Shown: in pieces, positions 1-6,523 of the stretch
How positions within the stretch are numbered: position 1 is the first letter of the stretch
Layout: the number at the start of each line of letters is the position of its first letter
Source: Planctomycetaceae bacterium
GTDB lineage: Bacteria; Planctomycetota; Planctomycetia; Planctomycetales; Planctomycetaceae
Assembly: GCA_029259875.1 (NCBI GenBank)
Contig: JAJDEK010000201.1
Coordinates: 1-7,276, forward strand
DNA: 7,276 bases
Direction: 5' to 3'
Position numbers and translations under genes: made by a program
The notes under the pieces: generated by a model
Database searches by the model: none
What the model was told of the DNA's origin: nothing
What the model saw: the letters and a program-made list of their open reading frames with translations, nothing else

Positions 1-1
1 G

Positions 2-1150
2 ATTCCGATGCGTTCCATTGCACGGGCGGACGGTGGTTATGTGGATTCGATTAACGGTTTGCATGCCGCGTGGACACCCAGTGATGCCTACTTCGTCAGG
101 CTTAGTACTTCCGTCATGGGGGTCATGCATCCTGCAAATCGGCAAGCGGTTTCTCGCTGGGCTGACTTTGGACGGAAAAACTCCAGTTCGGTTGTTTCAC
201 CTTACTTGAGTCAAGCTGCTAAAGTGGTACGCCGGGGGGGGCCACAAATTGTGATGGCAATTGATCTGAAGGATAGTACACAACCTCACAAACTGGAAGA
301 AGGTCTCAAACAGTCGAAAGTTCTAAAAGGAAATGAACAAAAAATTAAAGAACTAACTGAAATCATCAGCGGGATGCAAGGCGCCACTTTTTCTGTCAAG
401 ATAGGCAGCAAAGCCGAAGGAGAATTCCGTATCGATTTCAACTCAGAGACAGCAAAATTTGCCAATTTCGCGAAACCTATGGTTTTGGAAATCGTTGACG
501 ATTTGGGAGTCCACCTGGATGATTTAGAAAAATGGAAAGTCGAATTAAAAGGCAAGTCAATTATTCTCAGCGGCTCTCTATCCAATGATGGCATGCGTCG
601 TGTGTTTAGTATTCTGGAAATTCCTTCGACAAAATTCAGTGAATTGAAAGATGAAGATTTAAGTCCGGGCAGTCCAGAGAAAGTTGCTCAAGCTTCGCTG
701 ACTTACTTCAAATCGGTAACCGTTCTCACTGATGATTTGCGGAAATACCTTCAAATAAATCGTGATAATCACATCGTTTATAACGAACGGTATGCACGAA
801 AAATTGACAGGCTTCCAATTTTAAATGTCGATGAAGATTTACTTGCCTATGGTTCAAAAGTTGCTGAAACTCTCCGCGGTGTTGCTTTGGCAAAAAGAGC
901 AGCGGGATCTCGCACTGGCGTACGAAACTCCAGCGTCTATGGGAGTTACAGTTACAACTATAACAACAGCAACAACTCCAATAACAACAATTATTACGGC
1001 CGACGTTCGAACGCAAGCGTGAAGATTCAGAACCGTGCCGAAGAGCAGTCTACAGCGACAGGGGTTCGCTTCAACAGTTGGAAAGAAATCGAAGACTCCA
1101 CGGCGTCCATTCGTAGAGAGATGACTAAGCGGTATCAGGTCGAATTCTAG
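2..1150 (+). CDS. Uncharacterised protein, 3' part, with Asn/Tyr/Ser-rich segment
   Basis: I do not recognise a named family. The frame is already open at base 2, and the first ATG (base 8) has no ribosome-binding site in view, so the gene very probably starts outside the window. 380 residues are visible counting from that ATG. The visible part has no obvious membrane helix. Residues about 1-270 look like a globular mix of helices and strands; an acidic VDDLGVHLDDLEKW segment at about 163-176 precedes a strand-rich LKGKSIILSGSLSNDGMRR stretch. Residues 311-330 are almost only Asn, Tyr, Ser and Gly, followed by a charged tail ending KRYQVEF and a TAG stop. The composition suggests a planctomycete-specific, possibly exported protein, but the N-terminus that would show a signal peptide is missing. 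The downstream gene is on the opposite strand, so this one ends its own transcription unit. A run of eight G at 234-241 lies in frame (Arg-Gly-Gly-Pro). Coding status is confident; function is unknown. Confidence -1.
   Translation: MPMRSIARADGGYVDSINGLHAAWTPSDAYFVRLSTSVMGVMHPANRQAVSRWADFGRKNSSSVVSPYLSQAAKVVRRGGPQIVMAIDLKDSTQPHKLEEGLKQSKVLKGNEQKIKELTEIISGMQGATFSVKIGSKAEGEFRIDFNSETAKFANFAKPMVLEIVDDLGVHLDDLEKWKVELKGKSIILSGSLSNDGMRRVFSILEIPSTKFSELKDEDLSPGSPEKVAQASLTYFKSVTVLTDDLRKYLQINRDNHIVYNERYARKIDRLPILNVDEDLLAYGSKVAETLRGVALAKRAAGSRTGVRNSSVYGSYSYNYNNSNNSNNNNYYGRRSNASVKIQNRAEEQSTATGVRFNSWKEIEDSTASIRREMTKRYQVEF
938..997 (+). repeat. Asn/Tyr/Ser low-complexity coding tract
   Basis: Codons for residues 311-330 of the first gene are mostly AAC/AAT, TAT/TAC and AGT/AGC/TCC, giving a Tyr-Ser-Asn stretch and then an Asn-rich run ending in Tyr-Tyr. 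The DNA is an imperfect AAC-type triplet run. The tract probably forms a flexible, uncharged linker between the globular part and the basic GRRSNASVK tail. Such triplet runs can change length by slippage in whole codons. Confidence -1.
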
Positions 1151-1258
1151 ATTCTGTTAACTCGAATCACAGCTTAATCTGTGTGTCAGCTAGTCAATTT
1201 CACTCGCGTTAGTCTAAATGCTCAGGTTTGAATGGAAACACTTTGTTCTATTTTCGAA
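1151..1258. other. Intergenic gap between convergent genes
   Basis: This 108-base gap lies between the stop of the first gene (+) and the stop of the small gene (-). It holds only two adjacent weak dyads: GATTC/GAATC at 1150-1154/1164-1168 and CACAG/CTGTG at 1168-1172/1179-1183. Each arm is five bases and neither dyad is followed by a T-run on either strand. I see no convincing intrinsic terminator, and no RNA gene or ORF that I can support. Confidence -1.
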
Positions 1259-1447
1259 CTAGCGACACGAGTGTGAGTTGGAATCTGTTTCAAGTTTAGA
1301 ATTTGGTTCTTGTGGATCCCCTGAGTCTAACTGAAACAGTATTTCATCTCCCTCGATATCTACCACAGTTAAAAATTGATTGCCTATTTGAATTGTGTCA
1401 CCAATCGAAAGTTCCATTTCCAAACTTTGTGCTACCAAGTCTGCCAC
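1259..1447 (-). CDS. Small uncharacterised protein (62 aa) with a beta-rich core
   Basis: I cannot name a family with confidence. The GTG start at 1447 is favoured because AAAGG sits seven bases upstream and an in-frame TAA directly precedes the GTG. The internal ATG (residue 11) has a weaker upstream context. Residues 11-41 read as alternating beta strands and turns, with the pattern LSIGDTIQIG then LTVVDIEGDEILFQLD. The tail (about 42-62) is polar, rich in Ser, Asn, Asp and Pro, and probably disordered. There is no signal peptide or membrane segment, so it is probably cytoplasmic. The GD/G-T-I-x-I-G beginning and the V-x-x-x-G turn recall the first strands of CsrA, but the conserved CsrA end (AP..V.VHR.E, including the RNA-contact Arg) is absent, so I do not call it CsrA. 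It is divergent from manA and convergent with the first gene, so it is probably transcribed alone. Confidence -1.
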   Translation of the reverse strand: MADLVAQSLEMELSIGDTIQIGNQFLTVVDIEGDEILFQLDSGDPQEPNSKLETDSNSHSCR

Positions 1448-1509
1448 TTATGAGCCTTTCATAGATAAACAGCGGTAAATCTATTGATAGCAGCCATTTT
1501 GTTATGCTT

Positions 1510-1533
1510 CAAATCGTGTGTACAAACGATTTG
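1510..1533. other. Perfect 8-bp inverted repeat
   Basis: CAAATCGT (1510-1517) and ACGATTTG (1526-1533) are exact reverse complements around an 8-base spacer, GTGTACAA. The site lies 63 bases upstream of the GTG of the small - strand gene and well upstream of manA. The equal arms and lack of a T-run fit a protein-binding operator at least as well as an RNA hairpin. No regulator can be named. Confidence -1.
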
Positions 1534-1567
1534 TCTGGCTGCAAGGATTGCAAGGGGGGAGAGATTA

Positions 1568-1603
1568 GCAGGTGTTCCGGTTTATGGCAATTGGAACATT
1601 TGC
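1568..1603 (+). promoter_or_regulatory. 15-bp RNA hairpin with G-U pairs, upstream of manA
   Basis: Bases 1568-1582 and 1589-1603 pair without mismatch over 15 positions in + strand RNA if G-U is allowed, around the 6-base loop TATGGC. Four of the 15 pairs are G-U (1571/1600, 1572/1599, 1579/1592, 1580/1591). On the - strand these become A-C mismatches, so the structure favours a + strand transcript: a manA leader or a small RNA. No T-run follows, so it is not a typical terminator. Its 3' end lies 165 bases before the manA ATG. Confidence -1.
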
Positions 1604-1685
1604 AGAAGAACAGTTCTACGAAATAGCAAATAAAATCATAGAGAACCCAGTTACAGCAAATCATAGAGAATATAGTTGCAATTGA
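1584..1685 (+). CDS. Doubtful 33-codon ORF upstream of manA
   Basis: An ATG at 1584 opens 33 codons ending in TGA (MAIGTFAEEQFYEIANKI, then about 15 more residues ending SCN). An alternative in-frame GTG lies at 1572, and an in-frame TAG at 1566 closes the frame above. Residues 5-20 could form an acidic amphipathic helix. Against it: there is no well-placed Shine-Dalgarno sequence, the start lies in the loop of the hairpin described here, and the 13-bp direct repeat inside it falls in different frames in its two copies. It could be a leader peptide, a separate small protein, or chance. Confidence -1.
   Translation: MAIGTFAEEQFYEIANKIIENPVTANHREYSCN
1633..1670. repeat. 13-bp direct repeat, 25-base period
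   Basis: AAATCATAGAGAA occurs exactly at 1633-1645 and again at 1658-1670. Both copies have AGCAAA just upstream (1625-1630 and 1655-1660, the second overlapping the repeat). The start-to-start distance of 25 bases is close to two and a half helical turns. It lies about 100 bases before manA, so it could be a paired regulator site, or the trace of a small local duplication. Confidence -1.
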
Positions 1686-1768
1686 TAGCTTTCGTAGTTT
1701 AGGATTAGGGAAGCGTTCATAGTTACTCTTTCTTCTATCTTCTTTGTTGGTACTGCTTTTCTTCAATT

Positions 1769-2770
1769 ATGTCACTGCAAGAGGTTCAATCCACGGCAAC
1801 GCTATTACCACTCGAATTTACGCCAATTTTCAAGCGTACTCGATGGGGGGGAGAGCGTCTGGGAACTCAGTTGCACAAGTTGATCGGCATCGAAGGGGAC
1901 TATGGCGAGAGTTGGGAGCTATCTGACCATCCTAAAGCCCAAACACTGATCGCCAGTGGGGAATTCTCTGGCTGGACGTTAGCTCAATTGATTCAAAAAG
2001 ATCCGGATGCCCTCTTTGGAGTAGGGAACTGTAATACTACGTTTCCACTGTTGATTAAGTTTATTGATGCGACAGATCGTCTGTCTTTACAGGTACATCC
2101 TGATGACTCACATCTGCAGAATTTTGATCTCATCGAGTCTGGAAAATCTGAAGCGTGGGTTATTCTCGATGCTGCCAAAGGAAGTCAAATCTATGCCGGT
2201 TTAAAACCAGGTGTTGATGAACGTGAACTCAGACAGCATCTAGAGCTAGGGACCATTGAAGAATGCCTGCATAGTTATCCCGTGCAAAAGGGAGATTGTG
2301 TTTTCATTCCTGCGGGAACGCTCCACGCTATTGGTGAGGGCGTCCTCTTAGCAGAAATTCAACAAACCAGTGATATCACTTTTCGCTTATTCGATTGGAA
2401 TCGTCTCGACCAATCAGGAAACGCGCGACCCTTACATATAGCGAAGGCGTTTGAGTCTATCGATTTTGAAAGAGGACCAGTCGATTTACTCCAGCCTCAG
2501 AAACAATCTGTATCAGGACACCAAATTGAGCAACTATTGGAATCAGAGTATTTTTCAATTCGACGCCATCATTCCCGGCATCCATTCTCACTACCGGCTA
2601 TGAGTCAAGCACAAGTGTTGATTGTACTGGAAGGAGAAGGCCAATTGGACTGCGGTGCAGAAACCTATGAACTGTTACAGGGGAAAACCATTTTGATACC
2701 TGCAACGGCCCCTGACTGTCAAATTCATGTAGATGATGAGATTACATTTTTGGAAGTAGTGCCTGCTTAA
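1769..2770 (+). CDS. manA: Mannose-6-phosphate isomerase, type I
   Basis: This 333-residue enzyme interconverts fructose-6-phosphate and mannose-6-phosphate in the cytoplasm, feeding mannose into GDP-mannose and glycan synthesis or returning it to glycolysis. It is a zinc-dependent double cupin of the compact Bacillus type. Visible signatures are PIFKRTRWGGERLG (19-32), LSLQVHPDD (105-113), GKSEAW (125-130), PAGTLHAIG (181-189) and AEIQQTSDITFRLFDW (195-210). By family alignment the zinc ligands are Gln108, His110, Glu128 and His186, and Arg206 is the conserved active-site arginine. The C-terminal half forms the second cupin-like sheet. The ATG at 1769 places the conserved PLEFTPIFK segment near residue 14, as usual, although no clear Shine-Dalgarno sequence precedes it. 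Its neighbours are a divergent small gene and convergent glnD, so it is probably monocistronic. All key residues are present and I see no frameshift. A run of seven G at 1845-1851 encodes the conserved Trp-Gly-Gly. Confidence -1.
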   Translation: MSLQEVQSTATLLPLEFTPIFKRTRWGGERLGTQLHKLIGIEGDYGESWELSDHPKAQTLIASGEFSGWTLAQLIQKDPDALFGVGNCNTTFPLLIKFIDATDRLSLQVHPDDSHLQNFDLIESGKSEAWVILDAAKGSQIYAGLKPGVDERELRQHLELGTIEECLHSYPVQKGDCVFIPAGTLHAIGEGVLLAEIQQTSDITFRLFDWNRLDQSGNARPLHIAKAFESIDFERGPVDLLQPQKQSVSGHQIEQLLESEYFSIRRHHSRHPFSLPAMSQAQVLIVLEGEGQLDCGAETYELLQGKTILIPATAPDCQIHVDDEITFLEVVPA

Positions 2771-2788
2771 TTGATTGAACTGAATGTA

Positions 2789-5482
2789 TCAGACACGTTG
2801 ATATCTTTTATATCCTTCTAGTTCAAATTCATGCAGAGTATCCTGCAATTGTTTACTGATCTCTTGTAGTCTCTCATCATCTTCAATTTTCTGTCCCTGC
2901 TCGTCAATGACATAAAAGACATCAACTACCTGGTCGAGGTGTGTTGAAATCTTTGCCATCACGACTGACAATCCCATGCGGCTGATCGCGCGTGAAACGA
3001 TATATAACAGGCCGATCCGGTCATGAGCGATCACATCAATAATTGTGCAGCGTTTGGATGATTGATTATCAATTTCGACACGGCCTAGATCAAATTCACC
3101 ACTTAAGCTTGCCGATTCTTGAAAACGCTGGTTATTTAAGAACATCGTTTTGGCATCGGATTCGCCTAGAACTGCTTTACGAATTTCCTTTTCCATTTTT
3201 TTGATTCGACTAGCGGGGACTTCTTCAGCATAATCGTTATCGATCATTCGAAAACTATCGACAACTCCACCGGAAACGCTCGTGGTAATCTGGGCAGAGA
3301 TAATGTCCATACGCTTGGATGTGAAGACGCTGACCACTCGATGGAAACAGGATTGCGAATACATGGCCTGTGCGATCACATGGTAGTTGACAGTTCTGGT
3401 CTCTGGTTCAAAATTTCCTTCCACAACAATTTGATCTATGGGAAGATCCCGCAAGATTTTGATGTCGGCGGCAATCCGTTCTGAGGGTGTTACCAATAGA
3501 TAATGCGGTGAAAATGAGTTGAACAACTCAGTGAACCAGGGGGCCGTGTCTTCCTCATTATCCAGAACTTGGGGAAGTTCGAGATGGCTACATACCCGCT
3601 GTTTGACTCGCGCTAGTCGTTGATCACGATTATAGCGAGAGTGTTTCCCGCCAAGCAGCAACATAGTTCGTTCATAAAGATCCGCGAGCAATTCTGATTT
3701 CCAGTCGGTAAAGACACCGGGCCCTACTGCCGTAATATCGGCAGCAGTGAGCACATATAACATCCGCAATTTTTCTGGGCTGCCCACTTTCTGACTGAAT
3801 GCGAACAGGATGTCAGGGTCTGAGATATCACGACGAAAGGCCAGATGTGCCATCGTTAAATGCTCTAACACCAAAAAAACCAATAACTTTTGTTCTTCCT
3901 CTTTCAAGCCAAAGCGGAGCGCCGTCTCGGCGGCGATCATTGCACCCACTTTGCTGTGGTCTTCTCCATAGCCTTTACCAATATCGTGCAGCAGGATTGC
4001 CAGATTTAGAATGTCTTTCTTTTCAATACGTCGATAGGAACTGCCCAAGGGGGAATCATCGTTTGTAAAAGTTTCTGACGCTTCAATCGCGCGAAAGGTA
4101 TGTTCGTCGACGGTGTAACTGTGGTACTGATTAAATTGCAATAAACAGTAGGCATGTTTCATATAGGGAATCAGTAAATTTAACACTCCCATTTCAAACA
4201 TGGTTCTCAGTGTTGGTCCTAAGTTATTACTCCGATCCATAATGGCACGAAAGAGATCAATTGACTCATTGGTAAGAGCAGGGGGCAAATGTAATGCTGC
4301 TTCTCGAATTGCATCCAGAAGTTCAGGGGCGATCGAGATGTCGTATAATGAAGCGGTATCGAAAAGTTTGAGAATTTCTTCCAGGTTGCTACAGACTTTG
4401 GTTCGATATTTGGGAACGACATCCAGATGATCTGGCACAATTTTTAGAATTGAATCCGAACGGTGCGTCATTAAAAAGTTATACACCCGAGAGAAAATGG
4501 GTTGGGGGCGATGTGCTTTTATAAAACGTTCGGTAATTTCAGCGACGGCTTTGCTGTGCCGGAAATACTCTTGCATCAGAAGTTCGACAGGACGTTGTCC
4601 GTTTGTGCCTTCAATATGGCGTTGCTCCGCCATCCAGAGCTGTGTGTCTTTAGTAAATAAGTCCTGTTGTTTGCCAGCTTCATAGTGTAGTTGAATGCGC
4701 ACTTTGAGTAGATAATCACGGGCATGTTTCAACGTTCGAACATCGCGACTGTTGATCCGGCTATCCAGTCGTAGCATATCAAGGTTTGCTGTTCCATAAC
4801 GTGCGTAGCCCGCCCAGCGCAGCAAATGGATGTCTCGTAAGCCTCCTGGGGAACGCTTGATATCAGGTTCCAACTGCATGACAGCACCGCCATGCTGCTG
4901 GCGTTCTTCTCGACGTGCTGTGACGCATTGTTCAAAGAATATTCGCCTGCGAAATAAAATGACATGCCGATAAAAACTGCGGATCAGTTGTTCGGCAAGA
5001 TGTTCATCTCCCCAGATCGAGCGTGCCTCAATCATGGCAGTGGCAAATTCTGGTTCTGTGCGCGCCATCTTGACCGAGTCGGCGATGGTTCTCACACTAT
5101 GTCCCAGTTTCAATCCGGTGTCCCAAAAATTACGCACAATATTTCCGACGAATTCCGAGAATTCATTGGTAATCTGACTGCGATAAAGAAACAGCAAATC
5201 GACGTCAGAATACGGGGCCATTAAACCACGTCCCGAACCGCCGATCACCATGATCGTGCTATGCTGGCTAATTAACTTTTTCTGTGCTTCGGGTAACTGG
5301 ATGAATTGGTCTTGGATAATCTGCAGGATTAATTGTTCAATTGATTCTGCAATCGCAGTCGCGATCTGCAAGCCACTTGCACCACTCTGTAATAATTCCT
5401 GGCCACGTTCTCTGGCTTGCTCCAGCTTCGCTCGATAGACAACAAATGGTTGTGCAGAGCTTGTGGGAGAAATGTATGACAT
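2789..5482 (-). CDS. glnD: P-II uridylyltransferase/uridylyl-removing enzyme
   Basis: GlnD is the cytoplasmic glutamine sensor. It transfers UMP from UTP to Tyr51 of P-II trimers when glutamine is low and removes it when glutamine is high. From the ATG at 5482 the protein has 897 residues, a normal length; a TTG directly before it is a less likely start. Domains in order: nucleotidyltransferase with IGGSGRG (80-86) and metal-binding Asp93 and Asp95 in PYSDVDL; the family motif PGGLRD (212-217); a helical linker; an HD hydrolase domain with QYHSYTVDEHT (His454, His461), HDIGKG (His499-Asp500) and EH at 540-541; then two ACT domains, roughly 685-755 and 812-885, which bind glutamine. All four expected domains are intact. 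The motif commonly written GGYGRGEL reads GGSGRGLM here, losing a usually present Glu (Leu87). glnD follows the second P-II gene by 82 bases on the same strand and is probably cotranscribed. Only a weak GGAA precedes the ATG. Confidence -1.
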   Translation of the reverse strand: MSYISPTSSAQPFVVYRAKLEQARERGQELLQSGASGLQIATAIAESIEQLILQIIQDQFIQLPEAQKKLISQHSTIMVIGGSGRGLMAPYSDVDLLFLYRSQITNEFSEFVGNIVRNFWDTGLKLGHSVRTIADSVKMARTEPEFATAMIEARSIWGDEHLAEQLIRSFYRHVILFRRRIFFEQCVTARREERQQHGGAVMQLEPDIKRSPGGLRDIHLLRWAGYARYGTANLDMLRLDSRINSRDVRTLKHARDYLLKVRIQLHYEAGKQQDLFTKDTQLWMAEQRHIEGTNGQRPVELLMQEYFRHSKAVAEITERFIKAHRPQPIFSRVYNFLMTHRSDSILKIVPDHLDVVPKYRTKVCSNLEEILKLFDTASLYDISIAPELLDAIREAALHLPPALTNESIDLFRAIMDRSNNLGPTLRTMFEMGVLNLLIPYMKHAYCLLQFNQYHSYTVDEHTFRAIEASETFTNDDSPLGSSYRRIEKKDILNLAILLHDIGKGYGEDHSKVGAMIAAETALRFGLKEEEQKLLVFLVLEHLTMAHLAFRRDISDPDILFAFSQKVGSPEKLRMLYVLTAADITAVGPGVFTDWKSELLADLYERTMLLLGGKHSRYNRDQRLARVKQRVCSHLELPQVLDNEEDTAPWFTELFNSFSPHYLLVTPSERIAADIKILRDLPIDQIVVEGNFEPETRTVNYHVIAQAMYSQSCFHRVVSVFTSKRMDIISAQITTSVSGGVVDSFRMIDNDYAEEVPASRIKKMEKEIRKAVLGESDAKTMFLNNQRFQESASLSGEFDLGRVEIDNQSSKRCTIIDVIAHDRIGLLYIVSRAISRMGLSVVMAKISTHLDQVVDVFYVIDEQGQKIEDDERLQEISKQLQDTLHEFELEGYKRYQRV

Positions 5483-5504
5483 CAAAAATTCCAGGCTGAA
5501 ACGA

Positions 5505-5557
5505 AAAAGAAAAAAGGTTGCCCGGGTTCATGACGGAAAGTAGTAGAAGGAAGCAAC
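5505..5557 (-). terminator. Possible weak terminator or attenuator between P-II gene and glnD
   Basis: Read on the - strand, GTTGCTT (5557-5551) can pair with GGGCAAC (5523-5517), two of the seven pairs being G-U, around a 27-base loop. It is followed after one C by TTTTTTCTTTTT (5515-5504). The T-rich tail is good but the stem is short and the loop long, so this may at most reduce read-through into glnD, whose start is about 20 bases further on. Confidence -1.
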
Positions 5558-5564
5558 TTGATGA

Positions 5565-5909
<345 letters not shown>

Positions 5910-5940
5910 CTACTTTCGAAAAACCGTAATTTGAGTCACA

Positions 5941-5956
5941 TTTGCACAAATGCAAA
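5941..5956. promoter_or_regulatory. Perfect 6-bp dyad upstream of the second P-II gene
   Basis: TTTGCA (5941-5946) and TGCAAA (5951-5956) are exact reverse complements around CAAA, 38 bases upstream of the second P-II ATG. It could be an operator, or a small hairpin in - strand RNA. It shares bases 5954-5956 with the lower stem of the neighbouring hairpin, so the two RNA foldings compete. Confidence -1.
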
Positions 5957-5986
5957 GCAAAAGGGGCGCAAAACACCCCTCGCTTT
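5954..5986 (-). terminator. Hairpin after the first P-II gene, terminator-like
   Basis: On the - strand, starting 11 bases after the TGA of the first P-II gene, AGGGGTG (5980-5974) pairs with CGCCCCT (5968-5962) around a 5-base loop, with one G-U pair that exists only in - strand RNA. A lower stem, AAAGC (5986-5982) with GCTTT (5958-5954), extends it across a small internal loop. The T-run after the upper stem is interrupted (TTTTGCTTTGC). It could be a partial terminator that sets unequal expression of the two P-II genes, or a stability element. Confidence -1.
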
Positions 5987-5997
5987 ACGCAGTGTTA

Positions 5998-6396
<399 letters not shown>

Positions 6397-6412
6397 CTAT
6401 CACACTTATAGT

Positions 6413-6418
6413 ATTATA
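6413..6418 (-). promoter_or_regulatory. Candidate -10 box for the first P-II gene
   Basis: The - strand reads TATAAT at 6418-6413, an exact consensus -10, 77 bases before the P-II ATG. No TTGACA-like hexamer stands 16-18 bases upstream, so if real the promoter would probably need an activator. The palindrome and inverted repeats just upstream would be suitable places for one. Confidence -1.
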
Positions 6419-6428
6419 TCGAATTCGA
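6419..6428. promoter_or_regulatory. 10-bp palindrome beside the -10 box
   Basis: TCGAATTCGA is a perfect palindrome directly abutting the upstream edge of the TATAAT box, in the spacer where a repressor or MerR-like activator could bind. It is short, so chance is possible. Confidence -1.
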
Positions 6429-6450
6429 AGGGAAATCTCGATACATCAAT

Positions 6451-6523
6451 TTAATTTCCTTAAAAACAATGAAAACTAATCGCTTGTATCGTTTTTAAGG
6501 TCCACTTTTCTTAAGGAAATTAA
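6451..6523. promoter_or_regulatory. Two competing inverted repeats sharing one arm
   Basis: TTAATTTCCTTAA (6451-6463) is the exact reverse complement of TTAAGGAAATTAA (6511-6523), a 13-bp pairing. CCTTAAAAAC (6458-6467) is the exact reverse complement of GTTTTTAAGG (6491-6500), a 10-bp pairing. Both use bases 6458-6463, so only one can form at a time. The core TTAAGG occurs three times: twice on the + strand (6495, 6511) and once on the - strand (6458-6463). This could be an operator cluster upstream of the P-II promoter, or a switching RNA structure if amt transcripts read through. Confidence -1.

Larger units (their letters stand above)
1448..1768. other. Structured intergenic region upstream of manA
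   Basis: This 321-base gap between divergent genes must hold the promoters of both manA (+) and the small - strand gene. I see no good -35/-10 pair; the best guess for manA is TTGCAA at 1676-1681 with TAGGAT at 1700-1705, 18 bases apart, each matching four of six consensus bases. The gap contains a perfect 8-bp dyad (1510-1533), a TGCAAGG repeated with 9-base period (1540-1546, 1549-1555), a 15-bp hairpin (1568-1603), the odd palindrome AGAACAGTTCT (1607-1617), and a 13-bp direct repeat (1633-1645, 1658-1670). The last 60 bases before manA are rich in C and T on the + strand and carry no clear Shine-Dalgarno sequence. Confidence -1.

Noticed and set aside
1259..1447. Annotating the small protein as csrA
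   Set aside because: Only the first strands are similar; the conserved C-terminal RNA-binding motif is missing.
1607..1617. AGAACAGTTCT as a LexA or SOS box
   Set aside because: The Gram-positive type LexA box needs GAAC-N4-GTTC; here the half-sites are one base apart, and no SOS gene is nearby.
1509..1766. 85-codon - strand frame with a TTG start in the manA upstream region
   Set aside because: TTG start without a good ribosome-binding site, an uneven Cys/Phe-rich composition, and overlap with the dyads and repeats; it looks like a chance open frame in AT-rich DNA.
2771..2830. Bidirectional terminator between manA and glnD
   Set aside because: The gap is only 18 bases and has no stem; the nearby GATAT/ATATC dyad lies inside the glnD coding end, with five-base arms.
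4219..4965. Open frames on both strands inside glnD (for example 4729-4965 and 4497-4685)
   Set aside because: All lie within the intact, domain-rich glnD frame and show no protein-family features of their own.
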